The position numbers were made by a program, and so were the translations under genes. The notes beneath the pieces are model-generated. The model saw only the letters and a program-made list of their open reading frames with translations. It had not been told where the DNA came from and ran no database searches. From Isoetes taiwanensis (lineage: Eukaryota > Streptophyta > Lycopodiopsida > Isoetales > Isoetaceae): DNA of 64,000 nt. Below are positions 24,910-36,345 of the stretch, one piece after another; position 1 is the first letter of the stretch, and the number at the start of each line of letters is the position of its first letter. The stretch spans positions 16,226,416 to 16,290,415 of the forward strand of contig JAJEKV010000017.1 in NCBI GenBank assembly GCA_021234155.1, in the 5' to 3' direction.

Positions 24910-27900
24910 TCACACATAGTGGACCATGCCCACATTCAACAGGCTCTCATGAGGTATGTGGTAGATTACATTGCTTCCCCTGCAAATTTTCCTCAAAAAT
25001 GCATATATGTTATTTATGGCAATCTTCTTCATAATGTTGGAACCTTCTCTTGCTCTCACGATGGTGTTGCCAAGAATATGGACTACACCAACTTCCCTTG
25101 CATCCCACAGGAACTTTAATTGATCCTCAATAACTGGCCTCAAATCTTGAGACCTAACTGTTTCTGGTGAGAACCCTTGATCACCAGACAATTCTGAACC
25201 TACATTGTTATGCTGGTATTCTCTTCTGATGCCTGCTGATGGTAGGGTGTCTTCTGGAGTCACAGTTAAGCTATAATCAGATGGAACTTCAGAATGTGTC
25301 AAACTGTCTATAAATGACTCACAGCGAAGAAATTCTGCCAGGCCCTCGAGCAATATTTGCTCAAAGTTATCATCTTTCTTATGCAGGTCCATATATCCAT
25401 ATCGGACAACACAACGGTACATCCAATAATCAGCTGTCCCAATTCGCCGAAACAAAATACGTTCTTCCTGCGGTACAGTGTTGACTGGCAAATATTTTAC
25501 ACACACAAAAACGACAACGGAATGAATTGCTGGCAGATGGGTTATAAAGTGAGAGAAGATTGGTGGCACACCATGTGCTAGTTGAGTGTAAAGCAATCCT
25601 ATTCCTGGTAGCCTGACAAGTCCCAGGCTAGGACCTAAACCCAAAATCCACCCAATTGGCACTTTATTCTGATTTTCAAACTCATATCTTTTTGCAGTTC
25701 CATAATGCCATGCATACATTATGACTAAAAGGATGCAGGCAATTGCTAGAGGAACCCAACCACCACTTTCCACCTTAAAGAGAACAGCGGAAAAGTAGAT
25801 TAATTCCACTGATCCAAAAACCACGAAGAATAGAGCAACTAGGAGAAGATTGCTCTGCCAAATGAAAAGCATGATGAGAGTCATAAGTATTGTTGTCACA
25901 AGCATAACTGCCACAACGGCAATACCTGTAGAATGCAACAGGGTGTCAAATGGAAATAATACATAGATAGCATAAAGAATGCAGGTGTCACATACCATAT
26001 GCATTTCCTATTTGAGTAGTCTCTCGAAACCCAGCTGTTATTGCAAGACAAAGGCCCATTAATATCCAATTGATTTCAGGAACATAAATTCGTCCACCAA
26101 ATTGGTGCGATGTGTGAACAATCTTCATGCGAGGAAAGCATCCAAGCGCAACTGACTGCTTGATGATCGAAAAGGTTGCTGATATTGTTGCTTGACTCGC
26201 AACAATTGCAGCAATTGTTGCAACTATGAACATAGGCCAGAAAACAGAATCTGTAATAGAAATATGATATCATATTTCACATGTAACACATAATACCTCA
26301 ATCATAACAAAAAGAGAAACTGCAGCATTACCTGGTATTGATTTGTAAAAGGTCTCTGACACATGCTCCGGGAACTTCATGAGGTATGCTCCTTGACCAA
26401 TATAGGCTAACAGCAGACAGGGAAAGACCAGCACGGTAAAAGCAACCTGCCCAAGCTAACGTATCAGCATGCCGCATTTGTTTCCTCAAACAAAAACTAA
26501 TTACCTGAATTGATAACGTCGAGAAATGTCCCAAATCAGCAAATAAAGCCTCAGCCCCTACATTTTCCCACCACCAATATGAAAAATAAACTCATTTGCA
26601 CCCTATATTCTCCATAATAAATAATTAGGGTATTAGATGGACATGGTCAAGCCCAATGGAATCCCATTAGACAACATACCTGTTATAGAAAGCACTACAC
26701 CACCAAGTGATACCCATCCATCTTTCTTTCTCCTCTTAAAGAAGTCAAGAATGTGCACAGGAGACAACGCTCGAAATATACTAGGATCATGCTTGATAAT
26801 GTTGTATACCCCTACTAGCCCAGTGGAGATGAACCATAAAAGTATTATTGGAGCAAACATGAATCCCACTTTACCAGTACCAAAGTGCTGCATGCTAAAC
26901 AAGATGACCAGGATAATAAGTGCCAAGATTACCACATGACCTGTAAAACGATTGTCTTAGGTAACCAGATAATGGACAGAATGCATGACAAGTGACTTGT
27001 ACGCACATATGGACAAATATGCCACTACAAGGTCAGAACTTGATTCCATGGCTATCCTACTACTTCAAAACTCCTATACCAGCTACTTAGAAAGTCAAAG
27101 CACATATAAAATTTTAGAAATGACATCAAGTTTGCATGGTGCATCCCTGAAACAACTATATAAGCAGAATAGTTACCCTGTCACTCACAGATGACAGAAC
27201 TACAACAAAAGAATCAGGGCCCAAGTTAGACACTCTTGCTCATAATGAAACAGGAAAAGAACAGCACAGAAGAAAGGCACACAATGGAAGGCAATTAATG
27301 AGATACCATGCCACATTGAATTAATATCAACCAAAGGATAAAAAATCTTCAATTTCTATCATGATAACTGGAAGCAAGCCATCCCAGCTAACAATTTTAA
27401 CAGACAAAGCAAAACAAAGACATTTAATACAAAACATCATTGCATTAACATGAAATCCTTCTTAAACAGCCATTTGCACAATAAAAGGAAGATAGCTGTA
27501 GGTGGTTTTACACCTTTCATAGGTACCTGAGATTGCTGGCGTAAGGATGCCATCACCTATAACCATACAGGTACCCAGAAGGACCAGAATGAGAAGCATC
27601 TTTTGCAATATTGCATTTCCTTCAAGAACTCTCCTGATTTTAGATGCTCTAGACTTGTCACCCACTCTACTGCAGCTATAGGTGGTAAGTTCCTCGTCAG
27701 TGGGGTGCTGATTTGGGATAATATTTACTTTGGCATGCCTGCAAATTAGCGAATATAGCGCAAAAGTACCACCTGCATGTAATTAGCACTTTCATAAAAC
27801 AGACATCCAATAAAAATAAGAACCTGGCCTACTGCAGCATTCATTGTTCACCATAGAAAGTCATTATGTACATATTTTCAGAAATCTTTTTTCCACATAT

Positions 27901-28725
27901 GAGATACCAAGTGATGGTTGTTAAAATCCCGTTTCATACTAGTTGATTTAGTACTTTTGACATTAGAGTTCCTAACAGTTGCCTGATCTTAAACATTTAC
28001 CTCCTTCGTAAAAATAAAATAGTAGAACTCGCACTATTAATTTTAGTTTGATTGTCATATTATAAAATTGCTTTCAAGATGTTGTAAATTATTTTCAAGA
28101 TCAAATTGACCATACACGCAGAAACTGAGCATGATTCTTAAGGCCAAAGTACTTACCCTCTCCATTGTCGTCTGCTTTTAGCACAATAAAGACGTACTTG
28201 ACCAAGGCAATAAGTGTAATAGTATATATTATGAGGGACAGTGCGCCCAAGATATCTTCAGTATCCTTGATACCATCAGGAAATATGCTTGAGAACACAT
28301 AAAGCGAAGAAGTACCCAGATCTCCATATACAACTCCGAGGCTCAGAAACGCCAAGCGTACTACTGCAGAAGCTGGCAACGCCTGCTGCACCATAAATCA
28401 ATTGGGCAGATAAAGCGTTAATTAAACATTCATGCTTACGAGTCCGCATGCAAGAAGAAACGTCGCTATAATTCTAAAAGGTCGTTCTACTTTATACAAT
28501 TACAGTGCATATTCGAACAGCTGATGTTATAAGCAGCTCTAAAATTTCTTGCTTGGTGCTAAAAAAAAGGATCACCGGCTTAGGATTTTAAAATTGGACC
28601 TTTCTTTGTTCCATGCCTCTAACTTGCACAGCTTCCACACCAAGGGGCTGATCAAGCCTCTGGTCAAGCTCCCACATCTTTCCTCTGCTCTCCACAGAGT
28701 CGGACCCTTTCTCAACAGAATCCAT
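24910..28725 (-). CDS. HAK/KUP/KT-family potassium transporter, 8 coding exons
   Basis: The product is a membrane K+ (H+-coupled) transporter with the usual membrane-embedded core and a long cytosolic C-terminal tail. My exon model, read downwards, is 28725-28600, 28385-28157, 27775-27527, 26940-26680, 26557-26505, 26446-26332, 26250-25996 and 25925-24910. All seven introns are GT-AG, all phases agree, and the sum is 2,304 nt (767 aa), within the family range. Family landmarks are [13 protein letters not shown] near residue 16, the filter-region [86 protein letters not shown] and RVPGIGL-like RLPGIGL, ending VGMVHYV. The N-terminal exon resembles the KUP5/7/12-type subgroup. Oddities: the first donor (GTCCAA) is weak, and the segment that normally follows TPAIS (VLSAVSGL plus about 10 residues) is not in the model although phase is kept without it. 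The gene may be functional, isoform-specific or newly damaged. Confidence 0.9.
27177..27199 (-). other. Candidate microexon for the missing VLSSVS segment
   Basis: On the minus strand, a good acceptor (TTTTGTTGTAG) is followed by TTCTGTCATCTGTGAGTG, which read in phase with the preceding exon gives VLSSVS. That is the sequence expected after TPAIS in HAK/KUP proteins. The normal exon is longer (about 50 bp). Here GTGAGT, GTGACA and GTAACT offer donors, but only the weak GTGACA (15-nt exon) keeps the frame to the next exon. Either the exon is eroded or it is spliced unusually. Confidence 0.4.
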
Positions 28726-31300
28726 CTTCAAATAGAATTTAGCGCCAATTCAAAACAAAGCCTCTAAAACGCTTGCATGTCATTTGTTTCAGCGCCCACG
28801 AGATGAAGCATGCTGTAAATTGGGCTGGTCCCAAAACCGCACCAAAATGCAGATGGAAGCCCAAAAAAGTAATGGGTAAGGCGCCTCTAAAAGTAGAATT
28901 CTTCATGTACCACCAACAGAGATTAGAAACAGATGATGGGCACATATGCCCAGCAATCTCGCCAGTAATTCTTTTGTATATCATTCTGAAATCCGAAGTC
29001 TAATAAAAGGAAATTTAGAGATGCGGAAATGGGAAAATGGCAAGGAAGGAGACTTGATGAAAATTGACGCGTGGGTTTTAACATCAGACAGATAGACTCT
29101 GTTCCTTCTTTTGGGCGACTGATTTGCCTTTAGTCCATTCTACAAACATAGCATGACCAGGTCCTCCGGGTAGTACAAAGGGATTGTTGATTTTGTTAGC
29201 AAAAGCTTTTAAGTAGTGGGTTCCTTCCCTGGTATTGGGTCCTTTTTTTTAGAAGCTTTTTCTTGACTTGTTGAAGAATCTGTCCTTGTGTGGATATCTC
29301 CAAAGGAATATGCCTGCCACATGCTGCTTCTTTGAATCACCTCCCACAAACCAAAGCATAGTTTTACACAATCTAGGAGGCCCAATGTTATGTTTCTTGG
29401 ACAAAATATCCTCCCCATAATCCCACCTAATAGCCACTCACTCAAAAGTTCCATCTAGAGCAACTATGTGCAAGTCGTTTTTGTCGTACCGCTGGTGTTG
29501 ACACCCGCACATGTTTTCTATGTAGAGGGTTTCGGTGGTGGACATTGCACTTCATTTCACCTACTTTCAAACTCTTGTGGAAGTGTTACTGCATCTAATC
29601 TCTATTTCATGCACGTGGCTTCAGATTGCTAAACTTTTGTTAGCTTTAGGAGTTGCATCAACACGTATTTTGATATGAATTATTGTGCTCGTTTCCATTG
29701 ATGTTGGCAATGTCATTGTCCGTGCACAAAAAAGAAGTTTATGGAAAACCAAAACATAGCATAATAATTAAGCACTTCAAACGGGACATCTTCTAGTAGA
29801 AGATTCATGAAAAAAAGCGAATCATGACTAAAAAAAGAAAAGAGTTTCTAGAAGATTCATGAAAAAGGCGAATCATGACTAAAAAGAAAAAGAAAAGAGT
29901 TTCTAGCTTTTTGCAAAAATAGATAGAAAAAAAAGTTTGAAATGAAATGGGCGGGACAAACAAGGCATTGTCACCTGAGAGTATGCAAAGGGTCGAAAGC
30001 GGACTAATGACATTTGATTGTAGTCATTAATTAGGAACATACAAGCGCACCAAATTGGCGTAGTTTAATTTGCTAGTGTGATTTTTATTTTATTTTTTCA
30101 AATAGTTAATCCATATTAAAAGAATGGTAATGTTACAAAGCTTAATCCATATGATTTTGCAGCGTTATAAGCAAGCCTATGATAGCTAATGGGGCTTCAT
30201 GTTGGAAGTTTAGTGATCGAATATTTACGGCCATTTGATTAAAGGAGATTCTTTAGAATCTCGGATTAGTGTTTGGGACTATAAAAGAATTCCCTAAAGC
30301 TTTCAATGGTATCATTTGGTGAGCCTTAAACAATGAAGACTCGGTCAATGATTATACTACGCCCATTAGAAAAGAAAACAAACCTAGAAACCATATCTAG
30401 AAAGAGGAAAAAAGTAAAAGCGGTTAAAGAGAGCATGTGGGATTTGAACCCATAAAATCAAAATAAATTATCTCTCTTCTTTCAACATACTAAAGCGGTG
30501 TATTTATCCTCCTAATGAGTAGCAATCAAGGAGTTGAAATATGATGAATGATGATATACTCTCACATACCATCTATTGAGCTAGTAAACTATGAGTATCA
30601 AAAGATCGGATACATAATATTATCACGAAAGTTGAAGTCTCGACAAAGTGGTATTGTCCAAGAATCATCAACTTTGTTGCATGATCTCTTACCTATAAGT
30701 CAAAATAGAAAAGAAAAGTCAACAAAGAAGGGCAGAATATCCCAAATAAAAGAAGATAGTTTACGTAAAAATTAGGAGGGCCACTTTCTGCCCTATCCAC
30801 AAATGCCTCAGACATTCTTTCCTGAAATCAATGAGTCTTGAACTCCATTTTTCAAGAATCACTTATATATTTTCTAAGTGTGTTTTAGAGTGATTCTGAA
30901 CCATTTGGGTTCGATTTTGGAGTGCGATTCTAAATCATTTATAATGTTATAATATACCATTCATAGATTACATTCTATCACATACTACACAGACAGAGTG
31001 CTAAAAATTGAATTTAGAAGTCTTTTTCATTCAAAAAAGTAGATACAAAATCTGTTCAGATCCCCTGACACTATTCATAGACATTAAACTTGTTTTCATG
31101 CCTAGAAACGAGTCATTATCAGTTCACTATAAAAAATTATCCGGAATTACGAAGTTTGTTTCTTTTGTCAATCATAAAATCCTGAAACTCTTTTCGTGTG
31201 CTATAGAAGGAGTGGAGGTGCAGTTGTTGAATGCCACCATATATGTTTGTACCTACAGTATTCCCAATGTTTATAGCCTTACAAGCTATCGGCGATTTCA
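28726..31300. other. Intergenic region upstream of the transporter; no gene supported
   Basis: The part next to 28725 should contain the transporter's 5' UTR and promoter; I could not assign a TATA box with confidence. Open frames at 28739-28984 (minus) and 29209-29454 (minus) lack domains. A near-duplicate of about 52 bp lies at 29798-29910. A tRNA T-arm-like sequence (TGGGATTTGAACCCA, 30438-30452) has no tRNA body around it. Confidence 0.35.
29798..29910. repeat. Tandem near-duplicate, period about 52 bp
   Basis: The unit starting AGAAGATTCATGAAAAA and running through GCGAATCATGACTAAAAA to GAGTTTCT is present at about 29798 and again at 29850, with a few A-run length differences. Confidence 0.8.
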
Positions 31301-31506
31301 ATAGTTCATCCTCATCAATATCAAAATAGGTGGCATTTACAATCTATTCCCAATCCTATTCTTCAAATCTTAAACTTTCACTCCACGCTTTGCAAGTTCA
31401 GCAATAGAATACTTAGTCTTACCAGATTCCTCCACTCTAGCACAATCAATTTTCGTGGAACACTGTCTAGAATCATGTGCCTCATCTACTACGCCTTCAT
31501 CTTGGC

Positions 31507-32706
31507 AACAAGTGGAGGTGACACCCACCAAGATATCACGGGGTGGAGTTTCCTTCTACATTATCTTTGGGACACTTCCATAAAGATTGCGTGTAGCGGC
31601 CGGTGAAAGCACTCTATGCAATCTGAGAACAATAACCCCAGGAAGCGAGAACTATATGATTGGGGGCATCGGGCACATCTGTTGAGGGGTATTGGTAGAG
31701 CAGTTCTTTTGTAATGCGGAGTTGAAGTGCGGGGCCCGGTGGTGTCCCTTGCTACTTGGGTGACTTAGAGCAGTGCGAAGGCCTTCTTAGCCACGGGCAC
31801 TTTCGGGTGAAATCCACGGTCCCTTATCAAATTTTGTTGCGGGAGGCGGGTTTCTGCCGCCCGACGGCGGCCCTTGATAGACACATCGTCTATTTCGAGA
31901 AGGTGGTAAATATGGATGATGATCGTCTACCACACTTGGCTTATCACGATTGGCAATGGGACCACAGCGACTCAAGAATTGTTGGAAGGATAAAAAGTGC
32001 GATTGGCTAACTAGATGGAATGTCGGGGAGCACATGTGCATCGGTAGAAAGCGGCCCGGTCGTGGTGGCTGAGATGTTACCTTGATGCTTGTTTCTCCGG
32101 CAAGCTTTGGGATTCGGGGCTCACGGAGCAAGTCAAAGCAATGATTACAAGCGGCACATAAATCCCACATTAGAGCGAGGCCCCCTGGCGCTACCTACGT
32201 TCACATCTACCCATGAAAAAGCTTGGGCATATCGCCTCCATTAGCATAGATGCCCACCATCTCGGATTGAGATAGGTCGATGGATTGGGGAACCCGCGTC
32301 GGGATAGGGTTTGTCAGTCTTTGCTGCGGGCCGGGGCTGTTGAGGATGAGTGTCACACTTTCGAGCTGCCCGGCATATGATCGGTCCGGACCGCTATGCT
32401 CGGTTGATTAGACGATGAGCGCTACACATGATCGGAGGCGCGACCCGGTCGGCTCACTTTCGGATCATACATTCGGGGAAATCTTTGGACTTGAGGGCTC
32501 GGATATGCCCTGATCAACCATTTAATTGATGTCGGCGGTCTTATTGCTGCCGCGGTTTTCCCTCGAAACCCGCCCGGGCGGGGGTTTTAATGCAGGCGAT
32601 AATGTATTTGCTTTGCGCTTTTGTATTATTGGGTCCCATAGGCGATTGGTCTCAAGGTGGGCGATAAAACCAATTCTATTCTATTCTATTCTATTCTATT
32701 CTATTC
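31507..32706 (+). mobile_element. 5'-truncated LINE (RTE-like) with (TTCTA)n tail
   Basis: This is a plus-strand copy of the LINE at 22079-23690 and is homologous from GCAACAAGTGGAGGTGACACCC onward. It contains the region translated as DRHIVYFEKVVNMDDDR (DRHIAYFQKVVNMDDDR in the other copy) and SRIVGRIK, then the 3' end with fold-back motif, TTGGGTCCCATAGGC and a clean (TTCTA)n tail at 32673-32706. It starts downstream of the RT catalytic motif, so it is truncated, and its frames are broken. The flanks look like two parts of one reading frame, suggesting insertion into a gene. No long target duplication is visible. Confidence 0.7.
32539..32603 (+). repeat. LINE 3' fold-back motif
   Basis: The core CTCGAAACCCGCCCGGGCGG can form a tight hairpin. 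Flanking arms TTATTGCTGCC and GCAGGCGATAAT are partly complementary. This copy lies just before the TTGGGTCCCATAGG block of the LINE ending at 32706. Confidence 0.55.
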
Positions 32707-33197
32707 TTGTTGTAGATTATTAGCTGATACAACTACAGTCACACTTCCACGTTTATCACACTCATCCTGTCTTTTCAATTCTTCAGTGTACACATTCCTC
32801 AAACATTCGCCTATTTTCGAAATCGTCAAATGATTACCAACCACATACATTGCACACTTCGTCCAGAGTTCAATATTCTTGTCATATCTGCACAATAAGA
32901 AGCAATCCTAAATTAACAAATAAAAAGAAAAAAATAGAAACAATTAAGTAAGAAAGCACAAAAAATTACTTATAATATGCTTGGTAGTCTTATGCCCGAT
33001 GTCTGCGCGGTTCAATGGTATCCAAAACACCAGCCCTAACCGTCCTGCTAATGACATTTCGTCCTCTCGATTTAAAAGATAAATCACCATCGATCGGTTG
33101 TCTTCATCTAACTCTATGCCTAGAGTTATACCAAACCAACGTCAGTGGACAAAAAAAATTGCCCTAAAGGCAATTAAAATTAATACAACACACTAAA

Positions 33198-33432
33198 GGA
33201 TGGCGTCAAGAGTGTCATTTGGGGGCGATATTTTGAGATACATGCTTACTCATAGCAAGCGGTTGTGCTTTCGTGGTAATATGTATTCTCTACTTTTACG
33301 TGTTATGTATGTGGTGGGTAGTGTTGCTCTAGTGGACATCTTCTCCCTTTGGGTTTTCGGTCCCCATGTACTCTTTATATTCTTTTGAGTAATAAAGGTC
33401 CACATTCATATATTTAAAAAAAAAAAAAAAAG
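33198..33432 (+). mobile_element. Short LINE insertion with poly-A and 18-bp target duplication
   Basis: A 235-bp fragment ends in a run of 15 A from about 33417 and a final G. It is flanked by TTAATACAACACACTAAA (33180-33197) and TTAATAAAACACACTAAA (33433-33450), an 18-bp duplication with one mismatch. The 3' part (CTTTGGGTTTTCGGTCCCCA, TGTACTCTTTATATTC, then AATAAAG) is typical of plant L1-type LINE 3' UTRs. It is heavily 5'-truncated and carries no coding capacity. It lies in an apparent intron of the broken minus-strand gene. Confidence 0.85.
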
Positions 33433-33740
33433 TTAATAAAACACACTAAAAATGACAAAAAACAACAAAACTAGTAAACTAAAATGCATATCTACATTAA
33501 AGCAAACCTTTTAGCCGGTTTTGCAGGATCATAACTAGACTCAGCCTCGGGTAGATGCCTTAGAAGTTGCTTGTGCGTAAGAATGATGTCAACTTCCAAA
33601 CGCCTGCAAGATAATCTGAAAGCTTCTTCCTGATAATGGTTTATGCCCACATCATGATTCTTTGATACCTTTCAAAATATTCCAACTATTTTGTACCATC
33701 ATCAATACCAACTACAAAGTCAGTATTTAAAAGCTTATAC

Positions 33741-33857
33741 AACTTTGCCTAGTCCCCAGGTTTTACATGGGCTGTTGCCCTTGCATGTGCCGTCCCATAA
33801 CCCGTTGGGTTCCCGTGGACGTAAAAAATCTTATCTTATCTTATCTTATCTTTTCGC
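33741..33857 (+). mobile_element. SINE-like or LINE-3'-end element with (TCTTA)n tail
   Basis: The segment contains a small hairpin (ACATGGGC / GCCCTTGCATGT), then GTTGGGTTCCCGTGGACGTA, resembling the TTGGGTCCC...CCGTGGACGATAAA ends of the LINEs here. It ends in a (TCTTA)n tail at about 33829-33853. It interrupts an otherwise open minus-strand frame between ...CIARFA and KLYKLLNTD. No clear target duplication was found. A non-autonomous element mobilised by the LINE machinery is plausible. Confidence 0.5.
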
Positions 33858-34114
33858 GAATGGCAAACCTAGCAATACAATAGTAAGGAAACCGCCATTG
33901 CAGACCATGATTATGGTAGATCTGATGATCAGTGTCATTCAATAATGCCGTCTCATCAGCAAAATCAATCTCCTCGACCCTTTTTCTCTTTTTACATACA
34001 CTAGGAGTCATTCTAGACCTCCTCATTGTTGCTACACAAGCCAACCTTGCTCTCTCAAAAATAGAATTTGAACGAATATCGAATGGGAATTCAATGTAAA
34101 CAGTGACAATGAAC

Positions 34115-36300
34115 TAAATATGCTCCAACCTTGAAAAAATGTGGCGCTTCACTTGAAGACCGGATCACAGGAAAGCCACGGCCAAGGCAAATCAAAAAAT
34201 GTGAAAAACAAGCCGATCGCCGTAGTCTAGCTCCTTGGTGTCAAGGGGATAGCCATAGCTGGAGCTCAGCCAGAAGAGAGAGGGAGAAAGTAAATAATGA
34301 TTTTTATGCATACGTCGTCAAAAAAAGTGGCCAACCCAATTTTTACGTTACGCCAATGTCTTGCATGTTGGGCATTAGGGTAGAAAATTGGCCTCGAAGC
34401 ATTAGCATGTCGACCAAAATTTTTCTAGGCGGAATCCACTCCACATGGACATTTCTTCATACAAAAATGAATTGTCACCCGTCTTTGGAGTGTGCCTTAG
34501 GAAGCTCAAGCTGGGACACCTCCATTTTGTAAAATGGAATACGTTTCTTGAGAAAATAACAATTACGATGATATCACTTGGCGGAGGAGGAACTCACGCC
34601 CATAGTATTATTTACGAACTATTCTTCTTGCAAATTCATCAACTTATTAGAAAGTAAAACACCACGAAATTTTCGATTTACCACCCAACAGGACCAACTA
34701 AAAGAGATGTCACCAAGTCAAGCTCCTCCGCAAGACTGTATAAGAACAAGCTCTTTCTAGCCACCAACCACTGGTGTTACAGGAACTCCTCCTAATGATA
34801 CTAGTTATGGATGCGGCGTTGCTTTGCCCTAATCGAGAAGCATTTTGTAACCAAAATGGCCTTGGAAACAAGTCAAGTTGTGTCAAATATATGGTGATAT
34901 AATGAGCACTCGGCTTTAGCATGAACATTAACCACCTACTCTTATCAAAATAGGCATTGGGCGAAAGTGCAATTTATGTCAAATTGTCGAGTTGCCCGGC
35001 GTCTTAGGGCTTCTGAACAACTTAATGTGCCTTGGTGGGGGCAAAGGTAATGTAGAGCAATTGTCATTATGAAATTTGGGTGGTGGAATATGTGGTTATA
35101 GTGGTTTGTGGTAGTATATATTATAGGTCTACAAGCGGTAATTGTTATTAAATTAGGGGCGAGGACTAAGGAACAATGAAGACCACACTTTACCTTAATG
35201 GGCCTTTGAGTGCATACTCGGTTGAATCATGATGGACCAAACTACATGCTAGATGATGATGATTATTCATATCCTAATAGATAAAACATGGAGACTTTGA
35301 TAAATCTCAAGCTCACAAATAGAGACTTAGAATGTTCATGATGTTTATAAATCAAGAATCAAAAACTTTCTTGAATAATAAAGTAGAATGTCACCTTTGA
35401 TTTTAATTTTTCCAAGAAAATGCTCGATTGAGCTTTCGGTCTTGAACTTTAAATAGACAAACATGTGATGAGTTGTGGACCTATAATGTTCTGTAGATGT
35501 TGAGCATGAGATCAAAAATATGAAACATGTATCTTATCAGACGCCATGATTTGACACCTTGTTCAACATCTCCCTAATGTTATATGCAATAAGCTTTAAA
35601 GGGAAATATTATGGGAGTGTTGCACTTTAAATTTGATAAATGTTTGGATCAAGTGGAGTTTTGTATTGACTTGCTCTTAAAGGTCTTAAATTTAATAAAC
35701 GTTTAGTTTTAGTGGAGTTTGAATTGTATCAACTTGCACCTTTTGAAATGACATTTTTGAATACCTATCATATCCATCTACGGCCACCCTTCTGCCCTTC
35801 AACTTCCCTTTATACTTTCTTAATTTGAAGGCATGGTGTGGAGATGTGATTCACACAAATTTTGCCAAGGGTTTGAGGAAATGGAAGCATATCGCACAAA
35901 TTTTGCCAAGGATTTGAGGACATGGAAGCATTTGTTGCTAGATAGTCCCTTCCATTCTCTATTGCATCTTTCTTTAGGTAGAATACAACATGTCTCAAGA
36001 ACAAACGACAAACGTCTCTATTGCATCTTTCTTTATGTAGAATACAACATGTCTCAGGAACAAATGACAAACGTCTATAGCAAATGGCCTGGGGAAAGTA
36101 ACATTCTGTTCTATTAATGTCATCCAATACATATAGAAGAATAAGAACCAAATAGTAATGATTGGACTACAAAAAAAGACTGTATCAAATCATTGCCAAT
36201 GAGTTAGTATTGGACTGAGATTCTAGAGTAGTTATCGAATGCCTTAGGAATAAGTTCCTAGATTAGAATAATCAATAAATGAAAATCTTAAAATTCATTA
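34115..36300. other. AT-rich region, no gene supported
   Basis: Open frames at 34131-34532 and 34710-34928 have no recognisable domain or convincing splice context. Two short tandem duplications near 35.85-36.08 kb are the only clear structure. Confidence 0.35.
35854..36077. repeat. Two adjacent tandem duplications (41 bp and 59 bp)
   Basis: CACAAATTTTGCCAAGG and its following sequence recur at 35854 and 35895 (period 41 bp). CTCTATTGCATCTTTCTTTA and its following sequence recur at about 35957 and 36016 (period 59 bp). The copies differ by a few substitutions. The minus-strand open frames across them mirror these duplications. Confidence 0.8.
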
Positions 36301-36345
36301 CACTTAGTGGAAAATGACCTCCGCCACTACAGAATTCCATTGATA

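Larger units (their letters stand above)
31300..34114 (-). pseudogene. Unidentified gene broken up by retroelement insertions
   Basis: Several minus-strand segments look coding. At 34114-33858 an acceptor-preceded frame reads FIVTVYIEFPFDIR and then a basic KKRKRVEE (NLS-like) stretch. At 33735-33607 is KLYKLLNTDFVVGIDDGTK followed by a stop. At 33603-33508 a 32-codon exon has clean AG/GT borders (RLEVDIILTHKQLLRHLPEA). At about 33150-32970 is ITLGIELDEDNRSMVIYLL. At 32887-32707 is YDKNIELWTKCAMYVVGNHL. At 31506-31300 is DEGVVDEAHDSRQC. A SINE-like element separates the first two segments, a short LINE sits between 33508 and 33150, and a long LINE sits between the last two. I do not recognise the protein. 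Stops in two segments plus exon insertions indicate a dead gene, or possibly a decayed transposon gene. Confidence 0.4.

Noticed and set aside
28739-28984. Minus-strand open frame of 81 codons upstream of the transporter
   Set aside because: No domain and no in-frame link to the transporter; the real first coding exon is 28725-28600.
30438-30452. TGGGATTTGAACCCA, like a tRNA T-arm on the minus strand
   Set aside because: No A-box, D-arm or anticodon stem fits upstream at the required spacing. At most it is a SINE or tRNA relic.
33198-33432. Processed pseudogene (poly-A plus target duplication)
   Set aside because: The body has no coding similarity and its 3' part looks like a LINE 3' UTR, so a truncated LINE explains it better.
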